DNA of 64,000 nt, taken from contig JADGDR010000002.1 in assembly GCA_016744795.1 (NCBI GenBank), positions 238,648-302,647 on the forward strand. The letters are read 5' to 3'. How positions within the stretch are numbered: position 1 is the first letter of the stretch; each line of letters opens with the position of its first letter. A program made the position numbers and the translations under genes. Positions 53,516-61,519 of the stretch are shown here, in pieces. This DNA comes from Sulfurospirillum sp. GTDB taxonomy: Bacteria > Campylobacterota > Campylobacteria > Campylobacterales > Sulfurospirillaceae. The notes under the pieces were generated by a model. That model was not told the origin of the DNA. It did no database searches and saw nothing but the letters and a program-made list of their open reading frames with translations.

Positions 53516-53564
53516 TTTATCCTTATTTTGTAATATTAATCTTGATTCCGTATTATGTCACTAT

Positions 53565-54467
53565 TTAGCTTAAGGACGAGTTAATTGCCTCTTTAACCGC
53601 ATTTAAGTAGCTAATTGTAGAGGGTTTTTTATTCTTATATGCTATATCAAAGGCTGTTCCATGGTCTACTGATGTTCTTATTATTCCAGCATTTAAGCTC
53701 ACATTTATACTTTCATCAAAGTATAGTGCTTTAAGTGGTATGAGCCCTTGATCATGGTACATGCAGACGAAGTATTTAAACTCTTTTCTACTTTTCTTCG
53801 TAAATGCTGTATCAGGGACAAGGGGACCTTTAAAGATTTTTTTGCCAAGCTTTTTATTCGCCTTTTCTATTGCCTTTTTTATCTTAAAATCTTCGTCACC
53901 AATGACACCACCATCACCAGCATGAGGGTTTAGTCCCAAAACTCCAATTTTCTTTACATGTAAAGAGTTATTTAGTGTCAATAAAAACTTTGTAAGTTTT
54001 TTTATTTTTATGGTTTGACTGACATCTTTTAAAGGTATATGATGAGTATATAGTATGGTAAAAAGCTTGTCACAACCTAACATCATGATAGCTTTGTCAC
54101 TTAATGCATCAGTATGTCCAATGAAAGGTACATTTGCTTTTTCCCATGATTCTTTGTTGATTGGAAGTGTAACTATGCCATTTACTTTTCCTTTTTTTGC
54201 AAGTTTTACAGCAGTACAAAAACTAACATAGGAGAGTTCACCTGCTTCTTTTGTACTAACTCCTGCTTGTATTTCAAATATATCTCCACACTCTTTACAT
54301 GTAAAGTCCTTAGGTATATCAAGACCAAGTAAAGCAGCACCCCAGTTTAACATGGTCTCATTGATGCAGTAAATAGGTTCACAAATTTTTTTTATATTTT
54401 CGTGAGAACGTAATGCTATCTCTAATCCTATGCCATTTATATCTCCAATGCTAATTGCTAATTTCAT
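53565..54467 (-). CDS. pdxA: 4-hydroxythreonine-4-phosphate dehydrogenase
   Basis: Pyridoxal-5'-phosphate synthesis (DXP-dependent route). 300 residues: MKLAISIGDINGIGLEIAL, PINKESW, FIGHTDALSD, LNPHAGDGGVIGDED and SVDHGTAFDIA are diagnostic. Overlaps pdxJ by 17 bases, so both are expressed together. Confidence 0.96.
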   Translation of the reverse strand: MKLAISIGDINGIGLEIALRSHENIKKICEPIYCINETMLNWGAALLGLDIPKDFTCKECGDIFEIQAGVSTKEAGELSYVSFCTAVKLAKKGKVNGIVTLPINKESWEKANVPFIGHTDALSDKAIMMLGCDKLFTILYTHHIPLKDVSQTIKIKKLTKFLLTLNNSLHVKKIGVLGLNPHAGDGGVIGDEDFKIKKAIEKANKKLGKKIFKGPLVPDTAFTKKSRKEFKYFVCMYHDQGLIPLKALYFDESINVSLNAGIIRTSVDHGTAFDIAYKNKKPSTISYLNAVKEAINSSLS

Positions 54468-55233
54468 TTATCATCTCTTTAACAGCACTCTCAAAACCTG
54501 TAAAAATACTACGGGCAATTATACTTTGACCTATATTTAGCTCTATTATTTCTGGAATCTCAGCAATGACTTTTACATTTTGGTAGTTTAATCCGTGTCC
54601 AGCTGCAACTTTTAGTCCAATATCGTTTGCTAAGGTAGCAGAGCTTTGGAGTTGTTTCGTAGCTTCTTGAAGCTTTACATGTAAAGCATTTCTTGGTAAG
54701 TCTAGTTCTTTTATAGAGTGGTTTGTGTTTTTTAAATTTGAATTAAGCATTGCGTATATATTTGCATATAATCCAGTATGTAATTCAATCCATTGAGCAT
54801 CAAGACTTTTTGCCATTTTTATTTGGAACATATCTGGGTCTATAAAAACAGATAATTCTATATTTGCCTCTTTTAGTCTTGCACTAATATCTTTGATAAC
54901 CTGAAAGTTTTTTATTAAATCAAGTCCACCTTCAGTCGTAACTTCTTCTCTTTTTTCAGGAACAAGCGTAATACGGTGAGGATTCATATCTATAACAGTG
55001 TCAATTATGTCTGGATCAATTGCACATTCCATATTTACAGGTAGTTGTGCATTTTCAATGATACGAAGGGCATCTATGTCTTGTATATGTCGTCTATCTT
55101 CTCTCAAATGTATGGTTATTTGGTCAGCTCCAGCTCTTTTAACTAGACTTATTGCGTCAAGTGGATCTGGGTCATTTATTTTTCTTGCTTCTCTTAAAAC
55201 AGCGATATGGTCTATATTTACACCTAGTAACAT
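54451..55233 (-). CDS. pdxJ: Pyridoxine 5'-phosphate synthase
   Basis: 260 residues: LLGVNIDHIAVLREARKINDPDPL, ITIHLREDRRHIQD, VTLVPEKREEVTTEGGLDL and AAGHGLNYQN. Condenses 1-deoxyxylulose-5-P with the PdxA product. First gene of the pdxJA unit. Confidence 0.97.
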   Translation of the reverse strand: MLLGVNIDHIAVLREARKINDPDPLDAISLVKRAGADQITIHLREDRRHIQDIDALRIIENAQLPVNMECAIDPDIIDTVIDMNPHRITLVPEKREEVTTEGGLDLIKNFQVIKDISARLKEANIELSVFIDPDMFQIKMAKSLDAQWIELHTGLYANIYAMLNSNLKNTNHSIKELDLPRNALHVKLQEATKQLQSSATLANDIGLKVAAGHGLNYQNVKVIAEIPEIIELNIGQSIIARSIFTGFESAVKEMINEISN

Positions 55234-55255
55234 CTCAATCCTTTGCTTTTTTACT

Positions 55256-55261
55256 ATTTTA
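55256..55261 (-). promoter_or_regulatory. Candidate -10 box of pdxJA
   Basis: On the minus strand TTTTTTTGATAAAATAG provides a T-tract and a TAAAAT box about 22 bases before the pdxJ ATG. Confidence 0.45.
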
Positions 55262-55320
55262 TCAAAAAAACAGTTAGTTGTATGTAAAATAGAATTAATA
55301 TCATATTGAAAGGATAGTTT

Positions 55321-56949
55321 ATGAATTTTAAAATTAAGATTATTGGTTCTTATATAGTTATTGTTTTTGTTCTTATTATTTCAAACTTGGTTATCTATAA
55401 TAACCTACAAAATGTAAGTGCAAATGTTAAGTCTTTAGACGAAGAGTTTTTTAAAAGTTCTAGTTATCTTATGAAACTAGAAACTGATATGTATCAGTCA
55501 AATATTGCGATTTTACAAGCAACAAACAGTACTCAACAAAAAAACTTAAAAAAACTGCTTGAAAAAGGAGTATATAAAAATCAGAAACAAGTAAAAGATA
55601 GATTTGCTAAGTTTGAAAAACTTATGTCAAAATATCTTCCTAATAATAAAGCAGAATTTAGTAATTTCCATGAAAAATTTAATATTTGGAAAAAAGATAC
55701 GGAACAAATGGTAGATATGGTGAAAAAAGCATCTCTTATGCAAGCTTCAAAATACTACTATAATGTTTATTATAAAAACTATGAAATACTAAGAGACTCT
55801 TTCGATGGTTTAGGCGGTTTAACAAATAAATTAATGGATGAGAAGTACCTTAATGCAGGCAAACTTTTGGAAAAATCAAAAAACAACTTTATATTCTCTG
55901 CTTTTATAAGTATCTTTTTAGCACTATTTTTCTCTATGATACTTGGACGTGCAGTTAAAAAATCAACAACTATACTAAATTCAAGATTTGAAAACCTTGC
56001 TAGTGCTGACGCTGATCTTTCTACTAGATTAAAAAAAGATGGTTTAGAAAAAGAGTTTGCTGATGTTACAGTAAGTGCAAATAAGTTTATAGAAAAGCTT
56101 CAAATTATAATCAATAATTCTAAAACAGTTTCAAGTAAAAACTCTGTAATAGCCAGTGAATTATCATCTACAGCTTTACTCGTAGGAAAAAACTCTGAAA
56201 AACAAAGTTTTTATGTAAATAGAACAGCAAATAAAGGTAGAGAACTAAGCGAGCAGTTAAAAGGCTCTGTAGTTGCAGCAAAAGAGTCACAAGACGAATT
56301 ATCAAGAACAAATAAACAGATGATAGATATGACAGATAAAGTAAATCTTTTACAAAATGCAATGAGCGAAACAATGCAAAGTGAAATCTCTCTTCAATCT
56401 AAATTGGAACAAGCATCACAAAATGCAAATGAAGTTAAAAATGTACTTGATGTCATACGTGATATTGCAGATCAGACAAATCTACTTGCATTAAATGCCG
56501 CTATTGAAGCAGCCAGAGCAGGTGAGCATGGGCGTGGTTTTGCAGTTGTCGCTGATGAAGTAAGGGCTTTAGCAGAACGTACCCAAAAGTCACTTGGAGA
56601 GATAGATGCTACAACAAACTTAGTTGTGCAAAGTGTTATGGAAAGTACTGATGAAATTAATGCAAATACTAAGAAAGTAGAAGAGTTGACACATATATCT
56701 TCTGAATTACAAGACACCATTAATGGCGTGGTAGAGGTTTTAAATAGTGCTGTAGAATCGGCAGGTCAATCTGTAGAAGAGTATATACAAACAGCAGATA
56801 AGATAAATCATATAGTAGATGAGATAGAAAAATCAAACATATTAACAGAAGAAAATACAAAATCTATCCAAGGAGTTAATGCGGCAACTGATCAATTAGA
56901 TAGTATGAGTGAAAAACTAAATAGTGAACTTATGAAGTTTAAATCTTGA
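55321..56949 (+). CDS. Methyl-accepting chemotaxis protein
   Basis: 542 residues: transmembrane helix 1 (about 5-27), a four-helix-bundle periplasmic sensor (about 30-190), helix 2 (about 194-214), a HAMP-like segment and a signalling domain with the highly conserved hairpin tip [18 protein letters not shown] and [14 protein letters not shown]. No C-terminal pentapeptide. GAAAGGATAG precedes the ATG. The ligand cannot be told. Confidence 0.93.
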   Translation: MNFKIKIIGSYIVIVFVLIISNLVIYNNLQNVSANVKSLDEEFFKSSSYLMKLETDMYQSNIAILQATNSTQQKNLKKLLEKGVYKNQKQVKDRFAKFEKLMSKYLPNNKAEFSNFHEKFNIWKKDTEQMVDMVKKASLMQASKYYYNVYYKNYEILRDSFDGLGGLTNKLMDEKYLNAGKLLEKSKNNFIFSAFISIFLALFFSMILGRAVKKSTTILNSRFENLASADADLSTRLKKDGLEKEFADVTVSANKFIEKLQIIINNSKTVSSKNSVIASELSSTALLVGKNSEKQSFYVNRTANKGRELSEQLKGSVVAAKESQDELSRTNKQMIDMTDKVNLLQNAMSETMQSEISLQSKLEQASQNANEVKNVLDVIRDIADQTNLLALNAAIEAARAGEHGRGFAVVADEVRALAERTQKSLGEIDATTNLVVQSVMESTDEINANTKKVEELTHISSELQDTINGVVEVLNSAVESAGQSVEEYIQTADKINHIVDEIEKSNILTEENTKSIQGVNAATDQLDSMSEKLNSELMKFKS

Positions 56950-56960
56950 TAGGAGAAAAT

Positions 56961-57023
56961 ATGAAGTTGTTGGTTACACTTCTTGTTTTTATAACAGTTA
57001 GCATCTCAAAAGAATTAATCTAA
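56961..57023 (+). pseudogene. Truncated exported-protein start after the chemoreceptor
   Basis: TAGGAGAAAAT and ATG begin a 20-residue peptide MKLLVTLLVFITVSISKELI that looks like a bare signal peptide and then stops. It sits 11 bases after the chemoreceptor stop, as a second gene of an operon would. Most likely the remnant of a periplasmic protein lost by deletion at the edge of the decayed zone. A genuine tiny membrane peptide is the alternative. Confidence 0.45.
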
Positions 57024-57124
57024 GCTAAATAAAAGTTTTAAATTAGGCGCCCAAATTTTTCAAAAAGCCATAAATTAAGTTTACTCTTTTTATTTGAATT
57101 TTTATTGTTAATTATTCTATATCA

Positions 57125-57868
57125 CTATCCAAACTGTTGAAGTATTTTTCCTGTTATTTTATTTGACGCAATAGATTTTCTAAATTTTTCATACATTAAA
57201 TCTTGAGTTGTTTTAAGTTTTTCAACGTCTTCATTTTCACCTTTATCCAATTCTGCCATAAGCGTATCAACTAAGTCATTTTTAGAACCATCTTCAAATG
57301 TTGAATCTGCTGTATTTACTGGATTTTCTTCACCTGCATACATTTTCAAGCTATCGTATGTTTGATTGATATAATCTTTAAATTTTGAAAAAGTAGCAGA
57401 CACTTTTTCATCTGCCATATAAATTTCTTCAAATATATCTAATATATTGTTTAAAGCTTCCATGTCACACTCTACTTGAAAAGAAACATTTTTAGCTGTG
57501 ATCATACCCATACTTTGTGTTTCATCAGCACTATAAGAATAATTATCTTTTACTATTCCTAAAACAGCTTTAAGAAGATTTTCATCTGTTCCTTCATCAA
57601 GCATCTTTGTTGTTGTAGCATCAACAGCATCTGTAACTGTTTTAGAAGTTCCTTCAGGTAAAATATATACACCTATTCCTTCACCAGATTCTTTAGATGC
57701 TTTTAACTCTGGAATACTATCTATAATTTCATTTAAATACTCATCTAAACCTTTATACTCTTCTATGGTTAATGAACCGTTTTGCTCACGCTCTTTTGCA
57801 CACAAGTCTGCATATTTATTATTTTGAATAAATAATGTATAACTTGTTCCAGTTTTATCTACATGCAT
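57125..57868 (-). CDS. Acidic protein of unknown function
   Basis: 247 residues from ATG 57868 (MHVDKTGTSYTLFIQNN), chosen because AGGAGAAAAT lies directly upstream; a longer frame to 57958 reads through the 3' end of the neighbouring gene. No signal peptide or membrane helix; predicted mostly helical and acidic (GLDEYLNEIIDSIPELK, NILDIFEEIYMADEK), ending GKILQQFG. No family recognised. It follows the double-glycine protein gene in the same direction, so it might belong with it. Confidence 0.7.
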   Translation of the reverse strand: MHVDKTGTSYTLFIQNNKYADLCAKEREQNGSLTIEEYKGLDEYLNEIIDSIPELKASKESGEGIGVYILPEGTSKTVTDAVDATTTKMLDEGTDENLLKAVLGIVKDNYSYSADETQSMGMITAKNVSFQVECDMEALNNILDIFEEIYMADEKVSATFSKFKDYINQTYDSLKMYAGEENPVNTADSTFEDGSKNDLVDTLMAELDKGENEDVEKLKTTQDLMYEKFRKSIASNKITGKILQQFG

Positions 57869-57884
57869 ATTTTCTCCTATGTGA

Positions 57885-57904
57885 GGGCTATAATAATATA
57901 GCCC
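57885..57904. other. Hairpin between the double-glycine protein gene and the 247-residue gene
   Basis: GGGCTAT, six bases, ATAGCCC: a perfect 7-bp stem just upstream of the AGGAG of the next gene. No T-run follows on the minus strand, so it may modulate translation or mRNA stability rather than terminate. Confidence 0.4.
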
Positions 57905-57942
57905 TTTAGTGTTAACATACAATAAGCAAAATATATTCCTTA

Positions 57943-58341
57943 TTAATATACACCCCACTTAGCTTTTTTACCATATAAGTTTATTAACCGAGTATTTTCA
58001 GTTCCATACCCTTGGTAGCTATACCCATTAACAGTATAACTTATCCATAAAGAAGAACTTCCTGTTTTCATTTTTCGGTAATACATATTAGCTGGAAAAT
58101 TTCCATTATATCCTTCAGTTAGATGACCTTTGGATTGTGTATACATTGAATTTGAAGTAATATAGTCACGTACATAATTACCACCAACAACCTCTTTCAT
58201 TTGATTTGAACTAAGCTCAAATGAAGAACCTGATACTTTGCCAGCTGTTGCTAGATTTAAAAGATCTGATTTAGCAGTATCTACTGCACCTGCGAAACTC
58301 ATTACTGCACATATTGACATTGTGAGTAAAATTTTTTTCAT
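57943..58341 (-). CDS. Sec-exported protein with double-glycine leader motif
   Basis: 132 residues. A Sec signal peptide (1-19, MKKILLTMSICAVMSFAGA) is followed by a propeptide ending FELSSNQMKEVVGG. Counted back from Gly54, the residues Leu-12, Ser-11, Met-7, Val-4, Gly-2, Gly-1 match the consensus of double-glycine leaders cut by C39 peptidases. The 78-residue mature part (from Asn55) is rich in Tyr, Ser, Gly, Asn and Lys with basic charge, like a secreted peptide or fibre subunit. A perfect AGGAGG lies upstream, so it is probably highly translated. The adjacent gene encodes an exported C39-type peptidase. Confidence 0.85.
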   Translation of the reverse strand: MKKILLTMSICAVMSFAGAVDTAKSDLLNLATAGKVSGSSFELSSNQMKEVVGGNYVRDYITSNSMYTQSKGHLTEGYNGNFPANMYYRKMKTGSSSLWISYTVNGYSYQGYGTENTRLINLYGKKAKWGVY

Positions 58342-58388
58342 GTTTTCCTCCTAAGGAAAGATATTGAAAAATATACAAAAAATGCATA

Positions 58389-58431
58389 TTTCCCTAGCTA
58401 AATCTTACAAGCTAAAAATTAGCTAGAGAAA
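58389..58431. other. Imperfect hairpin upstream of the double-glycine protein gene
   Basis: TTTCCCTAGCTAA and TTAGCTAGAGAAA form a 13-bp stem with one mismatch and a 17-base loop, in the 92-base gap between the C39 peptidase and its presumed substrate gene. A second perfect stem (ATCACTTTTT / AAAAAGTGAT, 58433-58456) covers the peptidase stop codon. Together they could attenuate transcription or set separate mRNA levels. Confidence 0.5.
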
Positions 58432-58433
58432 TA

Positions 58434-58988
58434 TCACTTTTTCAATAAAAAGTGATAGCTAGCGATAGGTTTTAATTTTTTCTTTTTTTTAGGAACAATA
58501 ACTAATATATAACCACCTTTGTCGTACCAAATACTGTAAAATTCTGACTTACTCATAAGGCGTTTACCACTTGTTGGGTCGAGTGATAAAAAATAATCTC
58601 CTTTTATATTTTGTATTACAATAAAATGTGGATAATTTTTATGACGAATCACACGTGCAATGACTGGAATAGTAATTTTTTCAAATATTTCTTTGGTTAT
58701 TTTATAACCTTTGGCTTTATATCCGTGAATATTTGCTACTTTTTGTATGTCGTCAAAATTAACCATATTGCTTGTGTTAAAGTCACTAAGTAAATCTTCC
58801 TCAATTACATTTTCATTATACATATTCATTAATGTTGCTAGAGAAGCTGCACCGCATGACTCTTCATATTTTTGAGGAATAACATCTTTAAAACGTACCT
58901 CTTGAAAGGATTTAACATTAAATATACTACTGGCAAATGTGATATTTACCAGTAAAAATAAAATTAAAATTTGTGCCATAATGAACAT
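58434..58988 (-). CDS. Exported stand-alone C39-type cysteine peptidase
   Basis: 184 residues (181 if started at the internal ATG 58979). N-terminal signal peptide (about 1-20, AQILILFLLVNITFAS), then a C39 fold with catalytic Cys45 in EESCGAASLATLM, oxyanion Gln39, His121 in NYPHFIVIQN and Asp137 in LSLDPTSG. There is no ABC transporter domain, unlike bacteriocin exporters, so it should act in the periplasm. FapD of Pseudomonas amyloid operons is a precedent for a periplasmic C39-like protease. The start overlaps the end of the barrel remnant; the likely substrate gene follows. Confidence 0.88.
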   Translation of the reverse strand: MFIMAQILILFLLVNITFASSIFNVKSFQEVRFKDVIPQKYEESCGAASLATLMNMYNENVIEEDLLSDFNTSNMVNFDDIQKVANIHGYKAKGYKITKEIFEKITIPVIARVIRHKNYPHFIVIQNIKGDYFLSLDPTSGKRLMSKSEFYSIWYDKGGYILVIVPKKKKKLKPIASYHFLLKK

Positions 58989-59674
58989 GCGATACTACTA
59001 TCTGGTGCACTTGAGCTATTACCTACAGAAGTAGAAATACTAAAAGCATTATTCTCATTTATGCTATAAGTTATGCCAAATCCCATTGTAGGCAAATTTG
59101 TAGAAGGGTTAACTTCCATTCCATTTTCTTTTACTTCTGTTTGATATCGTTGTTCAAAATTAAGATTAAGTGATATATCAGGGTTAAGTATAAATGATAT
59201 GTCAAGACCAACAGCATAACTATCGGGATAATCTATTTTTGAACTTCCTACTTTTTTTTCAAAGTTCTTTAGAATAGATGCATATACTGTTGTAATTAAT
59301 GGATCAGAAAAATATTGTAGTTTTCCTCTAAGAGAAATTGCTTTAAAATAGTTAGTGCCATATTCTGAATTAAAGTATGGATTTTCATAAATAGGTATTT
59401 GTATGGTTATAGAGGGCTTTAATTTACTATTAATTGAATCAAAAGAATAATCAAAGCCAACCCATAAAGAATCAAAGTTTGCTTTTTCTTCATCTTCATA
59501 ACCAGTAAAACTATTATATTGAAGTACTTGATAAGCTCCTGTTGTACTTAATATAATGTCTAGTTTTTCATTATATGCATATAATAATGTTTCATTTAAT
59601 ACAAATTTTTTACTATCTATAAGTAATTGTCCATCATCAAAACTTACTAAATTTGGATATGTACCAAACTTATT
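58964..59674 (-). pseudogene. Outer-membrane beta-barrel protein, N-terminus missing
   Basis: An open frame of 236 codons with no start codon: TAA at 59675-59677 precedes it and the first Met is about 170 codons in. The translated sequence has alternating strands (LDIILSTTGAYQVLQY, SKLKPSITIQIPIYENPYF, GLDISFILNPDISLNLNFEQRYQ) and ends SSIACSLWHKF, with the C-terminal aromatic residue typical of BAM-assembled barrels. It overlaps the C39 peptidase start by 25 bases, so the two were an operon. Resembles 'transporter'-type barrels; a FapF-like role is a guess. Confidence 0.72.
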
Positions 59675-59740
59675 TTAATATATTATTGTAATATATATTA
59701 TAATAATAAGATTAAAGCAAAAGCTTACGAAAATTAATGG

Positions 59741-59989
59741 TCAGGTCATTCAAATTATTATCGTCTTTCTCTTATCTAGATTAAGATTATATAAAAATTG
59801 ATGGAAATATAAAGAACCTCGATACTGATAAACATTCATTAGCAATATTTGAAACTATTATGACTCTTTGTAAGAAGATGCATTATCCAGTTCTTGCAGA
59901 GTACGTTCATAAAAATTTTTTTAGATATAATTACTACTTACAATGTAGATTATGCTCAAGGCTTTTACATAGAAGCAATATTTAATTAA
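59741..59989 (+). pseudogene. Remnant of an EAL-domain (c-di-GMP phosphodiesterase) gene
   Basis: Three frames in succession read like the C-terminal half of an EAL domain: SGHSNYYRLSL (59741 on; compare DFGSGYSN), DYIKIDGNIKNLDTDKHSLA through MHYPVLAEYVH (59785-59910), and after a frameshift in an A/T run DIITTYNVDYAQGFYIEAIFN (59924-59989). KIDG, AE and DYAQGFY are family hallmarks. In-frame stops and no start show it is dead. It marks a rearranged junction next to the truncated barrel gene. Confidence 0.72.
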
Positions 59990-60157
59990 ATAAACTCTAT
60001 TTTTAATCTTAATTTTTATTTTTTATACACTTAAAAAACGATATAAGACTTTTAAAGAATTCTATTAATATAAAACTTAATAAAAAAAATTAGTTTATTT
60101 TGCAATATTTAATTTTTATTTAGATATTATTAATGCTTTATTTTAGTAAGGAGTTTT
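59990..60157. other. AT-rich intergenic segment before the symporter gene
   Basis: No gene seen. TATTAT at 60125-60130 is a possible -10 box for the symporter gene, and AAGGAG at 60148-60153 its ribosome-binding site. Confidence 0.4.
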
Positions 60158-61504
60158 ATGAGTACGGCAAGATTTAGTAAATTTGGTTTTATTCTAGCAG
60201 CAGTTGGTTCTGCAGTTGGGCTAGGAAATATATGGAAATTTCCTTATGTTACAGGTGAATATGGTGGTGGAGCCTTTGTATTAGTATATTTGATAACAGC
60301 TCTTTTTATAGGAGTTTTTGTTTTAATTAGTGAGTTGCTTATTGGTAAGCTTGGACGTAGTGATGCTGTGAGTATGTTTGAAAACTTAGCAACTAAAAAT
60401 AAAAAGTTTTGGAAATTAGCAGGTTTTGTGATTGTAGTTCCATTAATTATTTTATCTTATTATTCAGTAGTAATTGGTTGGATACTTCATTATATTGTTT
60501 TGTCTTTTCAATTTCTTCCTTCTACTGTAGAAGAGTCAAAAAATATTTTTATGACTCTATTAACCTCTGATGTCAAAACACAACTTTTTTACCATACATT
60601 AGTTTTTTTATTGGTTATGACTATTATTTTACGTGGAGTAAAAGATGGTATTGAAAAAATTAATAAAATTTTAATGCCATTGTTAGCAGTGATTTTATCA
60701 ATTTTATTTATATACTCTATTTCAGTTGAAAGTTTTTCAAAAGCAGTTTATTTTATGTTTAATCCAGATTTTACAAAATTAACATCAACAGCAATAATAG
60801 TAGCAATTGGACAAGCATTTTATACACTCTCACTAGGTATGGGTATAATTATCACTTATGCAGCTTCATTACCAAAAGGAACGAATATTTTTAAATCGTC
60901 TCTTTTAATTACTATAATAGATACTACAGTTGCTCTAGTTGCAGGACTTATAATCTTTACACTTCTGTTTGATAAAGGAGCAGAATCGACTAAAGGAGCT
61001 GGTTTAGTATTTATATCTCTTCCTTCAGTTTTTTATGAGTTTGGTGATATGGGTTCCATTTTAGCAGTTCTGTTTTTTGTGGCTATTGCCTTTGCTGGGA
61101 TTACATCTGCTATATCTATGCTTGAACCTACTGTTTTATATCTTATTTCTAGATTTCATTACTCTAGAAAAAAAGCAGCAGTTATATGCAGTATATTCTT
61201 TTATATTCTTGGAATTGCAGCACTGTTGTCAAATATTACAGATTATGCTCCTATGTTAAAAATTGGAGGTAAGGGTCTATTTGATTGGTTAGATTTTGTG
61301 GCTTCTACTATTTTAGTACCATTGGGCGGTATTTTAGTTGTAGTTTTTGTTGGGCATTTTATGGATGAATCTGAAATTAGAAAAGAACTAGTTCCTTTAA
61401 TGGGTAATCTTTTAACAGAAATTTGGTTTTTAATGGTTAGGTATATTATTCCATGTGCTCTGATCGTCGTGATTTTAAATGAAACAGGACTTTTAAAGTT
61501 CTAA
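60158..61504 (+). CDS. Sodium-dependent transporter (NSS/SNF family)
   Basis: 448 residues, about eleven membrane helices. The N-terminus RFGFILAAVGSAVGLGNIWKFPYV-type segment (here KFGFILAAVGSAVGLGNIW) forms the sodium and substrate site of LeuT-fold neurotransmitter:sodium symporters. AFYTLSLGMGIIITYAA in helix 6 is the other half of the site. Likely imports an amino acid. First of three genes with a binding protein and a class IV aminotransferase. Confidence 0.93.
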   Translation: MSTARFSKFGFILAAVGSAVGLGNIWKFPYVTGEYGGGAFVLVYLITALFIGVFVLISELLIGKLGRSDAVSMFENLATKNKKFWKLAGFVIVVPLIILSYYSVVIGWILHYIVLSFQFLPSTVEESKNIFMTLLTSDVKTQLFYHTLVFLLVMTIILRGVKDGIEKINKILMPLLAVILSILFIYSISVESFSKAVYFMFNPDFTKLTSTAIIVAIGQAFYTLSLGMGIIITYAASLPKGTNIFKSSLLITIIDTTVALVAGLIIFTLLFDKGAESTKGAGLVFISLPSVFYEFGDMGSILAVLFFVAIAFAGITSAISMLEPTVLYLISRFHYSRKKAAVICSIFFYILGIAALLSNITDYAPMLKIGGKGLFDWLDFVASTILVPLGGILVVVFVGHFMDESEIRKELVPLMGNLLTEIWFLMVRYIIPCALIVVILNETGLLKF

Positions 61505-61519
61505 TATAAAGGAAAAAAA

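Larger units (their letters stand above)
8340..54685. repeat. Dispersed palindrome TTTACATGTAAA (at least ten exact copies)
   Basis: Exact copies start at 8340, 11735, 12457, 28065, 31359, 41332, 52409, 53953, 54294 and 54674. Many near copies keep the ACATGT core, such as TTTACATGTAGA at 6248, 27748, 34222, 46110 and 49198. Eight exact copies are inside genes and two are in gaps. The coordinates given are the span from first to last copy, not a continuous repeat. Confidence 0.85.

Noticed and set aside
53530-53557. Possible NikR operator (two TAATA half-sites) upstream of nikK
   Set aside because: The half-sites are 12 bases apart, not the spacing known from Helicobacter, and such words are common in AT-rich DNA.
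55321-56949. Sigma-28 or sigma-54 promoter for the chemoreceptor, flgH or other motility genes
   Set aside because: I looked for GCCGATAA-type and TGGCAC-N5-TTGC-type elements upstream and found no convincing match.
57868-57958. Longer N-terminus of the 247-residue protein (start at 57958)
   Set aside because: The extra 30 residues read across the end of the neighbouring gene and a hairpin, while a perfect ribosome-binding site supports the internal ATG.
59678-59712. AT-only near-palindrome (TAATATATTATTGTAATATATATTA) as an insertion-sequence end or attachment site
   Set aside because: No transposase remnant, target duplication or second copy found; AT-only symmetry is expected by chance here, although it does lie at the decay junction.
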